Assembly: GCA_002482965.1 (NCBI GenBank)
Contig: DLGZ01000048.1
Location: 257,935 to 321,934 of the forward strand
Direction of reading: 5' to 3'
DNA: 64,000 nt
DNA from: Verrucomicrobiaceae bacterium UBA7681
GTDB taxonomy: Bacteria > Verrucomicrobiota > Verrucomicrobiia > Verrucomicrobiales > Verrucomicrobiaceae
Positions within the stretch are counted from its first letter, which is position 1. Every line of letters begins with the position of its first letter. Position numbers and translations under genes: made by a program. The notes below the pieces were generated by a model. The model made no database searches. It had not been told where the DNA came from and saw nothing but the letters and a program-made list of their open reading frames with translations. Below, in pieces: positions 27,351 to 36,593 of this stretch.

Positions 27351-28361
27351 ATGCTCAAGACGCTGCTCATTTCCAAAGTGAACCAACTCGGCGACAACGT
27401 CGTGTATCTTCCCATCGTGCAGTCGCTCGTGGCGGCGCTTCCGGGATGGCGCATTGTGGTGCTTACGAGTCCGACGGCGGCGAGATTGTATGAAGTCTGC
27501 TGTCCTGAGGTGGAAGTCATCACTTACGAGACGGCGGAATTCAATGGTGCGTGGCGAAATCCCACGCGGCTGTGGCGCTTTTGGCGGGATATTCGAGCTA
27601 TCAATCCGGACGCATGCCTGCTCGGTAGTGATCAGGGAAGCGTGGCGCACATGCTCGCAAGGTGCAGCGGTGCCCGAATGAGCGTCGGACCATTGTCCGA
27701 GCGGGTGAAGCTGAACGCGCTGCTGAATCTCCGCGTGCCATCGGATGGTGAGGATCATGTGGCGATCTATAACTGGCGCATCGCGCAGGCACTGATAAGC
27801 CGTTTGAAAATGCCTGCTTTGCCAGAAAAAATGCCCCCGCCGGACTTGAGCGTTTTTGGCCGCGAAGTACATGGATCGGTGGTGATGCATGCAGGTGCGA
27901 GCCGCGCCTACAAGCGGTGGCCGTTGGAACGCGGCGTCGAACTGGCAAACCGGCTGTCTGCCCAGCATGCGGTGACGTGGTTTGAGCAGAGTGAACCTGG
28001 AGAAGAGATGCTGAAGCCGGAGGTGCGAAGAGTGAAACCTGGGACACTGGATGAACTGGTTCGCGTGCTGGCGGGTGCGAGGCACTTCATCGGCAACAAC
28101 TCGGGACCAATGAACATCGCCTCGGCACTCGGTGTTCCAGGTACGATCTTCAACGGGCCTTCGACCTCCAACTGGGATCCGCCGTGGCATACAGACGGCT
28201 TTGACATCCTTCGTGATCCCAAACTGGCCTGCCAGCCTTGTGATCAGCTTTCGCATCCCGTGAACGCCTGCCAGAACATTCAGCGGCCGATGGCCTGCAT
28301 GGACCGCTGGAGTGTGGATGAGGTGCATCGGAGGATCGAAACGCGGCTAGCTGCAGCTTGA
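27351..28361 (+). CDS. Glycosyltransferase family 9 (heptosyltransferase-like)
   Basis: This 336-residue enzyme matches GT9 (LPS heptosyltransferases). The N-terminal KVNQLGDNVVYLPIVQSL is the family acceptor-domain signature, and HFIGNNSGPMNIASALGVPGTIFNGPS is the donor-site block. With GmhA and HldA encoded in the same locus, an ADP-heptose donor is likely, though other donors are possible. It is the only plus-strand gene in the polysaccharide locus. Its 3' end overlaps the converging FkbM-type methyltransferase gene by 15 bases. Confidence 0.9.
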   Translation: MLKTLLISKVNQLGDNVVYLPIVQSLVAALPGWRIVVLTSPTAARLYEVCCPEVEVITYETAEFNGAWRNPTRLWRFWRDIRAINPDACLLGSDQGSVAHMLARCSGARMSVGPLSERVKLNALLNLRVPSDGEDHVAIYNWRIAQALISRLKMPALPEKMPPPDLSVFGREVHGSVVMHAGASRAYKRWPLERGVELANRLSAQHAVTWFEQSEPGEEMLKPEVRRVKPGTLDELVRVLAGARHFIGNNSGPMNIASALGVPGTIFNGPSTSNWDPPWHTDGFDILRDPKLACQPCDQLSHPVNACQNIQRPMACMDRWSVDEVHRRIETRLAAA

Positions 28362-29156
28362 GTCCGACCACTGACGATTGACGAACAGATGAACGTCGTC
28401 GCAGGCGGAGGAGGTCTTGATGCGTTCAAAGCCATGGCTCGAAAGCTTGTTGTGGAGGGCTTCCTGCTTTGCCGGCTCTGCGGCGTGGATTTCGATGACG
28501 AGATAATGGATACGCCTCAGGCTAGCGGCCGTGTCGCCGAGCAAGATTTCGTACTCAGCCCCTTCGACGTCCATCTTGCAAAGATCCACGGCTCCCTCAG
28601 CGAAGCCGCGTGTCATGATTTCATCAAACGTAAGCACCTCGATGATGGCCTCCTCATTCACGACGCCATTCGCTACACCATAGATGGAAAAGCCGGTGCC
28701 GCCGGTTGGGAATGAAAGCGTGAGCTCACGCGGATGACCGCCGACGGCGACGTTCAGAATTTTTGGCCGAAGGCCGACGTTCTGCCTGATATTGAGTGAA
28801 AGCCGGGAATGAGTGAATGGATTCACCTCGACGCAGGTGAGATTTGCGAGTTCGAAGCCGAGGTCGAGGCAAAGCAGCGGGAAACCGCCGCCATTGGAAC
28901 CGAGGTCCAGAAGCCGCAACTGCCGAGGCAACTGCATTTCCTTGAACAGTTCCCGATACATCAGGCCAGCGATACAGTCACGGGTGCCGCATTGATCACC
29001 CGCGTGATGATCTACCAAGAACTTGAGCCGGCCCTTCGAGTAAATTGTCCAGCCAAGCCGCCGACCAAGCAGTCGCTGGCAGAGGGTGAATAACACCCGA
29101 TCAAACTGGCTGATGGCACGCAGGCCGCTGAGGGCGTTGGAGAGCCTTTGAAACAT
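28347..29156 (-). CDS. FkbM family methyltransferase
   Basis: This 269-residue SAM-dependent methyltransferase is of the FkbM type, which often O-methylates sugars in surface polysaccharides. Key features are the SAM-site sequence LRLLDLGSNGGGFPLLCLDLG, NLTCVEVNPFTHSRL, and the typical LTFDEIM...DLCKMDVEGAEYEILLGD block near residues 175-205. It follows the second methyltransferase gene after 4 bases. Its tail overlaps the GT9 gene on the other strand by 15 bases. The acceptor sugar is unknown. Confidence 0.88.
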   Translation of the reverse strand: MFQRLSNALSGLRAISQFDRVLFTLCQRLLGRRLGWTIYSKGRLKFLVDHHAGDQCGTRDCIAGLMYRELFKEMQLPRQLRLLDLGSNGGGFPLLCLDLGFELANLTCVEVNPFTHSRLSLNIRQNVGLRPKILNVAVGGHPRELTLSFPTGGTGFSIYGVANGVVNEEAIIEVLTFDEIMTRGFAEGAVDLCKMDVEGAEYEILLGDTAASLRRIHYLVIEIHAAEPAKQEALHNKLSSHGFERIKTSSACDDVHLFVNRQWSDSSCS

Positions 29157-29160
29157 GACA

Positions 29161-29895
29161 TCAGGCTTTCACAGCTTCGACAAAGAGATCTGGCATGGCC
29201 GTCATGCGGTCGATGCCCGGAGTCTGAGGCCCTTTGCCATGACGAAGCTGGATGAGCACGCGGCAACACCCATAAACCAAGGTGCCGAGCAGGGCGCGTA
29301 AACGGCCGCCGAGGCTGGATGAGCAGTAATGCAAGCCGGAGACGCGGACTTCATTCAAGCCGCAGGCCCGGAGGCACTGAGCCAGGCTGCTGGGCGTGTG
29401 GCCGGTCTCATGCGTGAAGTCACCGTAGCGGGTGACGGAGGACATGGGGCTCTGCGCATTGAAGGTGATCATCCACAATTTCCCACCCGGCTTGAGCGCG
29501 TTTCTGGCGGCGGTCAGGAAGCGGATGAACTCGTCTTTGGTGAAGTGCTCGATGATGTCCTTCGCATGCAGGAGATCGAATGCAGCGGTGTGTGATTCGA
29601 GGAAGGAGATGACGTTTTCCTCGGCCCACTTGCGGTCGGGATCGTTTTTCCGGGCAATGGCGAGGTCGGTGGGCGAAAGATCGACGCCGGTAAGCTGGGT
29701 GAAGCCTTTGGAGGAAATCCACGCCATCCACTCGCCTTTGCCACACCCAAGATCGACGATGCTGGAACTGCGGTCCGAAGGCAGGTGAGAGTAAGTCGCC
29801 TCGTATTGAGCGTGCTGCATGCCGGCATCGAGCGCCTTTTGACCTTCGAAGGAGGCGGAGTAGTTGCGATAGAGGATGTCGCGATAACTGCTCAT
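29161..29895 (-). CDS. Class I SAM-dependent methyltransferase
   Basis: This 244-residue methyltransferase has the class I SAM site SSIVDLGCGKGEWMAW, the acidic LTGVDLSP, and the post-motif DLLHAKDIIEHF. It starts at 29895, where ATGA overlaps the stop of the glycosyltransferase upstream, rather than at 29928. It probably methylates a sugar or lipid intermediate of the polysaccharide; it could also act on another small molecule. Next in the operon is the FkbM methyltransferase, 4 bases on. Confidence 0.87.
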   Translation of the reverse strand: MSSYRDILYRNYSASFEGQKALDAGMQHAQYEATYSHLPSDRSSSIVDLGCGKGEWMAWISSKGFTQLTGVDLSPTDLAIARKNDPDRKWAEENVISFLESHTAAFDLLHAKDIIEHFTKDEFIRFLTAARNALKPGGKLWMITFNAQSPMSSVTRYGDFTHETGHTPSSLAQCLRACGLNEVRVSGLHYCSSSLGGRLRALLGTLVYGCCRVLIQLRHGKGPQTPGIDRMTAMPDLFVEAVKA

Positions 29896-31043
29896 GCGGC
29901 GAGCTGGTGCTGGATGAATGTGGCCCACTGTGCAGCGACGGCCTCATGGGTGTAGAGACTGCGAGTGCGATCGAGCTGGCTCTGAGCGATGGAGGAGTCA
30001 TTCATCACATCCCGAATGCGCCCGGCGAGCGCTTGGGCATCGCCATGAGGAAAAACGGCTTCCTCGTGGCCGATGACCTCGGGGATGGCGCCACTGCTGG
30101 AGCCGAGGGTGGCGACGCCGCAGGCCATGGCTTCGATGAGGACATGGCCGAACTGCTCCTCCCAGCAGAGCTGCATCGTGCGCACCGGCTTGCTGGCAAG
30201 CACGAAGACATTCAGGCAGCGCAGGAAAGCGGGAATTTCGAAATGCGGACGAGGCGGCAGCAGATGCAGCCATGGCCGCGTTTGCTGCTGTTCTTTGAGC
30301 CAGGATTCGAGCCTGCCGGAACCGAGAATGGCAAGATGAACGTTTTTCAATGCATCGCAGGCTTGGAGCAACTCATGGAGGCCTTTTTCTTCCGTCAACC
30401 GACCGCAGTAGCCGACGATGAATGCGTCAGCAGGCAAACCGCAGTCCTGGCGCAGCGCTACGCGCTCGGCAGAAGAAGCAGGCTGATGATTGTCGAGATC
30501 GACGCCGAGCTGCGGAGAGACGAGCACATCGTCTGCGCGCGCGCCATGCTTTTGCACGAGTTGTGAAGCGGCTTGATTGCCAGCGATGATGAAGTCGGTC
30601 GTGGCGGTCATAGCACGATAGATGGGAGCGAGCATGAATCCCTTCCAGCCGGGGCGCTCGACGTTTTCCCAGGTGAACTCACCGAACAGGGCTTGAGCCT
30701 GGAACAGGGCTTTCAAAAATCGTGCCTGCCAGCAGACACGGGCCCAGGGTTCATTTTCGACGAGTACGGCATCGAAGCGGTGCGAGCGCATGACGGCGGC
30801 GAGGCCGGTGTAGTGAAAGGTGGTGCTGGTTTTACCTGAGCGCGGCAGGCGGATGAGTTGATAGTTGCGAGTTGGGGCGTCGGAGTCGTTGTCGAAGTCG
30901 GACGAGGGACGCCCAAGCACGAGGTTCTGCTCGGGGGTGGAGGTGACGCAGACGAGATCAAAATGCGCGGCGAACGCCTGCAGCTTTTTGCGATTTTCGA
31001 GCGCGGCGTAGGTGTGGCCGATGAGCAGCAGGCCGGGTCTCAT
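29892..31043 (-). CDS. Glycosyltransferase family 4
   Basis: This 383-residue GT-B glycosyltransferase has the GT4 donor-site sequence at the C terminus (EEQFGHVLIEAMACGVATLGSSSGAIPEVIG, with the E-x7-E pattern) and the central VGYCGRLTEEKGLHELLQA. The N-terminal acceptor domain begins LLIGHTYAALENRKKLQAFA. It overlaps both neighbours by 4 bases, one more link in the polysaccharide operon. Donor and acceptor cannot be read from sequence. Confidence 0.9.
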   Translation of the reverse strand: MRPGLLLIGHTYAALENRKKLQAFAAHFDLVCVTSTPEQNLVLGRPSSDFDNDSDAPTRNYQLIRLPRSGKTSTTFHYTGLAAVMRSHRFDAVLVENEPWARVCWQARFLKALFQAQALFGEFTWENVERPGWKGFMLAPIYRAMTATTDFIIAGNQAASQLVQKHGARADDVLVSPQLGVDLDNHQPASSAERVALRQDCGLPADAFIVGYCGRLTEEKGLHELLQACDALKNVHLAILGSGRLESWLKEQQQTRPWLHLLPPRPHFEIPAFLRCLNVFVLASKPVRTMQLCWEEQFGHVLIEAMACGVATLGSSSGAIPEVIGHEEAVFPHGDAQALAGRIRDVMNDSSIAQSQLDRTRSLYTHEAVAAQWATFIQHQLAA

Positions 31044-32146
31044 GCGGGGGATGAGGCTGCGCCAAAGGCTGCTTCACAGACGACAGAATCAGCAGCACAT
31101 GCCTCTGCAAAAATTTGCGCCCAGTCTTCGCCCGCAGGCAGGATGCTGTGACGTTTGAGAAGCAGCTGACGTGAGTTTTCCAGAGCGGCAAGGAATTCGG
31201 GAGAGTCGCGCTGATCTTCGACTTGATGGCACGCCCGCGCCCATGCCTCCGGATCGAGATTGTGGAGCATCGGCACGGGATAGCGGCACTCTGAAAACAA
31301 CTCGGAGAGGCCCATGCTGTGATTGGCGAGCACCGGCACACCTGCGGAGATGGCTTCCATCGCGGCGGTAAGCCCAGCCGGATTGTCACACGGCACAATG
31401 GGGAGCAGCACCATGGGAGCGGCATGTAAATACTCAAGGTACTCGCGATGCGAGGCGTTCACGACGAGTTCAAAACGCGGATTGGCAATCTCATCGGCAA
31501 AGCGGTTGTGCACAGACGGAATGCGAGCAATGCGTGTGATGGAAAGACCGCTATGCAGCAGTGGGGCAACGATAGATTCGTCACGACTGATGTTGCCTGG
31601 CAGCAGGGCGCGGGTTTTTGGCACATCATCTTCAGGCTGAAACCAGCCGGTGTCGATTTTCCACGGCCGTAAAACGACCCGATGAGAACCCAAGCGCTGC
31701 GATGTGGTGGCGAACTGCTCGAACGTGATGCACTCGACCTGAAAGGCGGGCGCGGCATTTTTCAGGCTGGAAGCGAGGCGCTGAAGCGCAGTGTCATGAT
31801 AAACGACGCGACGAATGATTTTTCCTTCGGTGCGAAACAGGCCGCAGCGGGACAGCAGGAGCAGGACCGTGTAGTGAATGCCGCTGAGGCAATAGATCAT
31901 GCGCGCCCGGCGAAGGGTGGCGTAGTTTTGCCAGACAAGGCGGAAAGCAGCGCTCAAGCGACGGAGAGCACCGCACTGTTTGCGGTGATAGTCGCATTCG
32001 AGCTGCTCATCATTCTGAAACCATGCACCGACCACGGCCTTGCCTTGAGCAGGCAGCGGCACCGCATCCAAAAAGCGACGCGGCCTGCCGCTGTAATCGT
32101 ACAGTCCATGGGGAGCCAGGACGACAAGTTGGGACGAATCAGCCAT
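31040..32146 (-). CDS. Glycosyltransferase, GT4-like
   Basis: This 368-residue protein looks like a diverged GT-B glycosyltransferase. The clearest part is the donor site near the C terminus, PCDNPAGLTAAMEAISAGVPVLANHSMGLSELF; the N-terminal half is poorly conserved. I start at 32146, which overlaps the polymerase gene's stop by 8 bases, rather than at 32182. It shares the operon with a second GT4 enzyme and probably adds a residue to the repeat unit. Confidence 0.8.
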   Translation of the reverse strand: MADSSQLVVLAPHGLYDYSGRPRRFLDAVPLPAQGKAVVGAWFQNDEQLECDYHRKQCGALRRLSAAFRLVWQNYATLRRARMIYCLSGIHYTVLLLLSRCGLFRTEGKIIRRVVYHDTALQRLASSLKNAAPAFQVECITFEQFATTSQRLGSHRVVLRPWKIDTGWFQPEDDVPKTRALLPGNISRDESIVAPLLHSGLSITRIARIPSVHNRFADEIANPRFELVVNASHREYLEYLHAAPMVLLPIVPCDNPAGLTAAMEAISAGVPVLANHSMGLSELFSECRYPVPMLHNLDPEAWARACHQVEDQRDSPEFLAALENSRQLLLKRHSILPAGEDWAQIFAEACAADSVVCEAAFGAASSPA

Positions 32147-33689
32147 AGGGAAGGTTTCGATTGAACGGTGTCGTGCCCGCATGCGCGAAGGAAGGGCGTT
32201 GCATCTGTGGTGACGACTGCTCTGGCTGCTGCTTTTTCACCCGCAGGCCTTCCTGATGAATGATGCAGGCATTCAGCGCGCCGGCGATGAACCAACAGAA
32301 GAAATTCACCGGAAAGGTGGAGGTGACATTGCCGGCAAAAATATTGTGGACGAGGAGGCCGAACTCGATGCCAACCATCCACAGGCAGATGCTGAAGACG
32401 GGAGTGCCGCGCAGTCCGAGCACGCTGCGGTGAAAAGAATGCAAGGCCAATGCCGCAATGACGAGCAGGATGCCGAGAGGCAGCCAGCCTATTTCGAGCA
32501 GCAGATTCGATATGAGATCATGGCTCGCGACCATGTGTGCCTCATGCAAATCAGCCGCCCCCTTGGTACCGTAGCCAAACATTGTCCACATGAGCGGGTT
32601 GTGCGCAATGTCATGCATGCCGTCGAGACGGTCGCAGATGGTCCAGAAGCGTGAAAACTGCACGCCGATGGCGGTGCCGCCAAAGTTTTCGAGCGCCCAG
32701 AGCGTGAGCCTGGTGACGGCATTGATCAGCTCCTGAGCAAAAATGCAGGCGGTGACGAACATGGTGGCAACGGTAGCGTAGAGCGCCGCCGTGCCGCGTG
32801 CGCTGCGCAGCACCGGCAGCAGCAGGATGGGCAGAAGCCAGTTGATGTTGGCAATACGCGCCATGCTGGCGATGCAGGCGACCACGAAGAGCGTGAAAAG
32901 CACGAAACTCATCCCACCCCAGGCCCGGGTGCCGGTGTCGCGATGATGGCGGCGCACCATGAGCGCAAGGCAGGCGCAGACAGCGCAAGTCGTGCCAAAG
33001 GGAGAGCTGTCCACCAAGGTGGAGAACGGACGGGGACGGACGTCATCGAGATGCTTTGAGAGCACCGTGAGACCGGAATTCAGGTATTCGATTTCGAACT
33101 CGCTGAGGCCGAAGATCTGCTGCTTGATGCCGTAGAGAGCGACGGGAATGAAGACGATGAGGCAGTATTTGATGAAGGCGATGATTTGCGCCGGAGTGCG
33201 AAAGATGCATGGAACCACAAACAGCAGGAACATGTAGGCCGCACCGTCCGCGAGCTGCGTGGCGGCCGCATTGAAACCGCTGCCACTGCGCAATGCGGAT
33301 ACACCGGAAACGATGAAACCGAGGAAACAGACGAGCAGTGAAACCAGTTTGCGTCTTTGATGAAAGCTGCCGTCATGAAGTGAGCGCACCAAGGTGCCGA
33401 TGCAGATGCCGGCCAGCGTCAGCGGGCAGAGAGCGCGCACCCACATGATGTCGTTCATGGTGACATGACCGTCGAATATCATCATGCGCTTCAGCAGGTC
33501 GCTATAACCGGCATAGAGCACCATGAGATAGAGAGCCAGGCGCGGCTGGAGCACCGCGAGAATGCACGAGCCGATGGAGAGAAACTGCGCCAGCGCGCCG
33601 ATGGTGTTGCCGCCACCGAGCAGCACGGACAGCATGACATAGACGGCACCGATGCCGCCGAGAAAGATGATGAAAGCCCTGCCTTGCAT
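32139..33689 (-). CDS. O-antigen polymerase/ligase-like membrane protein (Wzy/WaaL type)
   Basis: This protein has about 516 residues and roughly twelve hydrophobic helices, and it resembles O-antigen ligases and Wzy polymerases. A large loop with charged residues lies between the later helices (about 350-420), as in that family, with MWTMFGYGTKG and EAHMVASHDLISNLLLEIGWLPLG similar to the WaaL H-x-N region. The start at 33689 opens a hydrophobic helix; the longer frame adds a Cys/Arg-rich leader that is unlikely. It lies 7 bases after the flippase gene. Polymerase and ligase cannot be told apart from sequence. Confidence 0.85.
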   Translation of the reverse strand: MQGRAFIIFLGGIGAVYVMLSVLLGGGNTIGALAQFLSIGSCILAVLQPRLALYLMVLYAGYSDLLKRMMIFDGHVTMNDIMWVRALCPLTLAGICIGTLVRSLHDGSFHQRRKLVSLLVCFLGFIVSGVSALRSGSGFNAAATQLADGAAYMFLLFVVPCIFRTPAQIIAFIKYCLIVFIPVALYGIKQQIFGLSEFEIEYLNSGLTVLSKHLDDVRPRPFSTLVDSSPFGTTCAVCACLALMVRRHHRDTGTRAWGGMSFVLFTLFVVACIASMARIANINWLLPILLLPVLRSARGTAALYATVATMFVTACIFAQELINAVTRLTLWALENFGGTAIGVQFSRFWTICDRLDGMHDIAHNPLMWTMFGYGTKGAADLHEAHMVASHDLISNLLLEIGWLPLGILLVIAALALHSFHRSVLGLRGTPVFSICLWMVGIEFGLLVHNIFAGNVTSTFPVNFFCWFIAGALNACIIHQEGLRVKKQQPEQSSPQMQRPSFAHAGTTPFNRNLPYG

Positions 33690-33696
33690 AAAAAAA

Positions 33697-34998
33697 TCAG
33701 GAGTGCAGCAGCGACCGCATGCGCAGCAGCGTGAAACGCGGCAGGCCCATGAACGCACGAGTCATGAGGCCGGAGACGTTCAGGCGCAGCCAGGGTGAGA
33801 GATAGGTCCACACCACCCAGGCCAGCGTGTAGGAGACTAGCGTCGCCCATGCGGCGCCCACACCGCCATGCGCAGGAATCCACAGCATGTTCAGCGAGGC
33901 ATTCACCACGACGGCAACGATGACAGAAGGAAGGTTTGCGACCAGCTTGTCTTCCACCGTCAGAATCTGCGTGCGGGCGATGCCGATGGCATACGGAATG
34001 AAGGCCCAGGCGTGCACACGCAGCATTTCGGAACTGCGGGCGAATTCATCGCCGAAGGCAAACGACATCCAGGGAGAGAGCACCAACAGGCCGACTGCGA
34101 CGGCACAGGCGAGCACGACGGAGGCAGAAAAGTAGTCGACCACGCTTTTTTCAAATCGTGCAGCCGTATGCTGACGATCCTGCATCAGCCGTGGCAGGAA
34201 GAGCGTGGCAAGGATGCCCGGCATGAAGTAGGCCATTTCAGAAACGCGCACAGCAGCCCCATAGATACCAGCCTCCTCAGCGCCATGCAGCCATTCGATC
34301 ATCATGGTGTCGAGACGGAAAAGCAGGATCAATGCAGCCTGGGAGGCAAGCTCAGGCCAGGAACGGCTGACAAGTGCGAACGCGCGTGAGAATTGAAAGG
34401 CACCCCGTCTGACGCTGCCGCCGCAACGATGGAAAACGAGTGCGCAGAGAGAGATGAAGATCCAGCCTTCCAGCGCATACGTCAGGGCAAAAAACCACAG
34501 GGGTGCCCGACACCATATGCCCACCGCAATGCAGGCGGCGCTGACGATGAAGCCGGTAAACTGGGCGATGACAAGCTGCGATACACGCCCGTGGGCCTCA
34601 AGCCATGAGAGGATTTCGGTGGCGGGATTGGTAAGCAACTGCGTGCCATAGACGACGAGCAGCAGCATGCCTTCCGGTTTTCGCCAGCCGATCCATGCGA
34701 TCAAACCGGCGAAGAGAGATGCGGAAACAATGAACCGGGCCGTGATCGTGGTGCCGAGCACGGCGGGCTGATCTGCTCCCTCCTTCATGAGTTCGCGCAC
34801 GGTGTAGCGGGCAAAGCCGAGTTCGCCGACACTCAGGAGAATTGACACGACGGCCATGGCGACGGCGATCTGGCCGAAGCCACTGCCGCCGAGATACCGC
34901 GCAAGCGCACAGGTGAGTGTGAAGCTCAGTGCAAGGCGTGCCATGCGCAGCGTCGTCGCCAGCGAGAACGTTTTGAGAATGTGACTGCCAGCGGCCAT
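33697..34998 (-). CDS. Polysaccharide flippase, Wzx/MATE-like
   Basis: This 433-residue multi-spanning protein (about 12 to 14 helices) is of the polysaccharide biosynthesis/oligosaccharide flippase family. The opening LKTFSLATTLRMARLALSFTLTCALARYLGGSGFGQIAVAM and the following GFARYTVREL are typical. It is expected to move the lipid-linked repeat unit across the inner membrane for the polymerase encoded just downstream. It starts 21 bases after gmhA and belongs to the same run of genes. Confidence 0.88.
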   Translation of the reverse strand: MAAGSHILKTFSLATTLRMARLALSFTLTCALARYLGGSGFGQIAVAMAVVSILLSVGELGFARYTVRELMKEGADQPAVLGTTITARFIVSASLFAGLIAWIGWRKPEGMLLLVVYGTQLLTNPATEILSWLEAHGRVSQLVIAQFTGFIVSAACIAVGIWCRAPLWFFALTYALEGWIFISLCALVFHRCGGSVRRGAFQFSRAFALVSRSWPELASQAALILLFRLDTMMIEWLHGAEEAGIYGAAVRVSEMAYFMPGILATLFLPRLMQDRQHTAARFEKSVVDYFSASVVLACAVAVGLLVLSPWMSFAFGDEFARSSEMLRVHAWAFIPYAIGIARTQILTVEDKLVANLPSVIVAVVVNASLNMLWIPAHGGVGAAWATLVSYTLAWVVWTYLSPWLRLNVSGLMTRAFMGLPRFTLLRMRSLLHS

Positions 34999-35019
34999 GA
35001 AGGACGCGAAACGCGGGCT

Positions 35020-35601
35020 TTAAGCTGCCGCGAAGCTTTGCTCCGCAACATCGCATAGGAGATGCCCGATGAGGAGGTGGCATTCCTGAACGCGTGCGGT
35101 GATGGCGGAGGGTGCTTTGAAGCACAGCTTGGCTTCAGCCGCGCAATCCGCGCCTTTTTCGCCAGTGAAGGCGATGGTGACGCAGCCGCGTTTGTTTGCA
35201 GCCTGAAGCCCCAGGAGGACGTTTTTGCTCGTGCCTGAGGTGGAAATGCCGAGCACGACATCACCCGGCTGGGCGAGGGCCTCGATCTGGCGCGAGAAGA
35301 CGGTGTCGTAGCCGAAATCGTTGCTGTGCGCGGTGAGGATCGAGGTGTCGGTGGTCAAGGCGAAGCCAGCGAGGGCCGGACGATTGATGCGATAACGCAC
35401 GACGAGTTCGGCGGCGAGATGCTGCGCGTCTGCAGCGCTGCCACCGTTGCCGAAGAAGATGATTTTCTTCCCGTCCTTCAATGCGGTGAGCCAGGCGGTG
35501 GCCAGCGGAGCGATCTGATCACTCATCGCGGTCAGTTTGGCGATGGCGTCCTGATGCTCGCTGAGGTGGGTTTGAAAAAGAGAGGAGAAATCGGTGCTCA
35601 T
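35020..35601 (-). CDS. gmhA: Sedoheptulose-7-phosphate isomerase
   Basis: GmhA isomerises sedoheptulose 7-phosphate to D-glycero-D-manno-heptose 7-phosphate, the first step to ADP- or GDP-activated heptose. The 193-residue SIS-domain protein has the phosphate-binding FFGNGGSAADAQHLAAELVVRY at about 50-70 and GISTSGTSKNVLLGLQAA later. Its start overlaps the hldA stop by one base (TAATG). Together with the kinase and GT9 this supports heptose in the surface polysaccharide. Confidence 0.92.
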   Translation of the reverse strand: MSTDFSSLFQTHLSEHQDAIAKLTAMSDQIAPLATAWLTALKDGKKIIFFGNGGSAADAQHLAAELVVRYRINRPALAGFALTTDTSILTAHSNDFGYDTVFSRQIEALAQPGDVVLGISTSGTSKNVLLGLQAANKRGCVTIAFTGEKGADCAAEAKLCFKAPSAITARVQECHLLIGHLLCDVAEQSFAAA

Positions 35602-36593
35602 TAGGATGAGAAGGCTGCCAGCAGTTCGTCTGGCGTCAATGTGGCGGTGCCGAGCTTGCCAACGACGATGCCGCTGGCGTGGTTCGAGATTTCAGCGGCT
35701 TCGCGCAGGCTGTGACCGCTGGCGAGAGCGAGTGTGAGCAGGGCGATGGCGGTGTCACCAGCGCCGGAGACATCGAAGACTTCACGTGCACGCGTGGGGA
35801 TGTGATGCGGAGGCTGGTCACGCTCAAACAACATCATGCCCTGCTCACCAAGGGTGACGAGGACACTGGCGACGTTCCATTTGGCGAGCAGCACACGGCC
35901 CACTTCGAGGATTTCCTTGTTTTCGAGCGGGGCTTCGGAGAGGAGATGATCTTCGAGACCGGCAGCGGCAAAGGCTTCGAGGCGGTTTGGCTTCACCAGC
36001 GAAACGCCGGCCCAGGGCAATGGATTGCGCGGAGACGGATCGACGGTGACGATGAGCTTGTGCTCGGCGGCGATCATCGCGACGAGCTGCATGAGTTGCT
36101 CGGTCATGAAGCCCTTGCCGTAGTCTTCCAGGATGATGGCGTCGAGGCTGGGTGCCAGGTCACGCAGGCGCTGCTCCACCTCGATGAGTTCGGCATCGGT
36201 CAGCGGCAGGAGTTTCTCGCGATCAACACGGACGATCTGCTGCTGGCGTGCGGAGACGCGGGCTTTCGAGATGGTGGGCAGTGTTTCATGTACCAGCAGC
36301 GGGGAGGGATCGACCTTGTCTTCGATCAAGAGGGCGCGGAGCTTGTCTGCGGACATGTCCTTGCCGACGCGGCCCATGAGATGGGTGTGCGGTGAGAAGG
36401 GCGAGATGTTGCGGGCGACATTGGCAGCGCCACCGGGATAAAACTCCTCACGGGTGACTTCGACGATGGGCACGGGTGCCTCCGGCGAAATGCGGCGGAC
36501 ATGGCCCCATATGAAGTGATCGAGCATGACATCTCCCACCACGAGGATGCGGCCTTGCGCGAGGCGCTGGAGATGATCGCGGGTGAAGGTCAT
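35601..36593 (-). CDS. hldA: D-glycero-beta-D-manno-heptose-7-phosphate kinase
   Basis: This 330-residue PfkB-family kinase corresponds to the HldA / RfaE domain I enzyme that phosphorylates heptose 7-phosphate at C1. It shows VVGDVMLDHFIWGHVRRISPEAPVPIVEV at the start, GGAANVARNI, and the catalytic anion-hole motif VSGAGDTAIALLTLALA. There is no fused cytidylyl/adenylyltransferase domain, so a separate HldC-type enzyme is needed from elsewhere. It overlaps the aroG-type gene by 4 bases and gmhA by 1 base. Confidence 0.92.
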   Translation of the reverse strand: MTFTRDHLQRLAQGRILVVGDVMLDHFIWGHVRRISPEAPVPIVEVTREEFYPGGAANVARNISPFSPHTHLMGRVGKDMSADKLRALLIEDKVDPSPLLVHETLPTISKARVSARQQQIVRVDREKLLPLTDAELIEVEQRLRDLAPSLDAIILEDYGKGFMTEQLMQLVAMIAAEHKLIVTVDPSPRNPLPWAGVSLVKPNRLEAFAAAGLEDHLLSEAPLENKEILEVGRVLLAKWNVASVLVTLGEQGMMLFERDQPPHHIPTRAREVFDVSGAGDTAIALLTLALASGHSLREAAEISNHASGIVVGKLGTATLTPDELLAAFSS

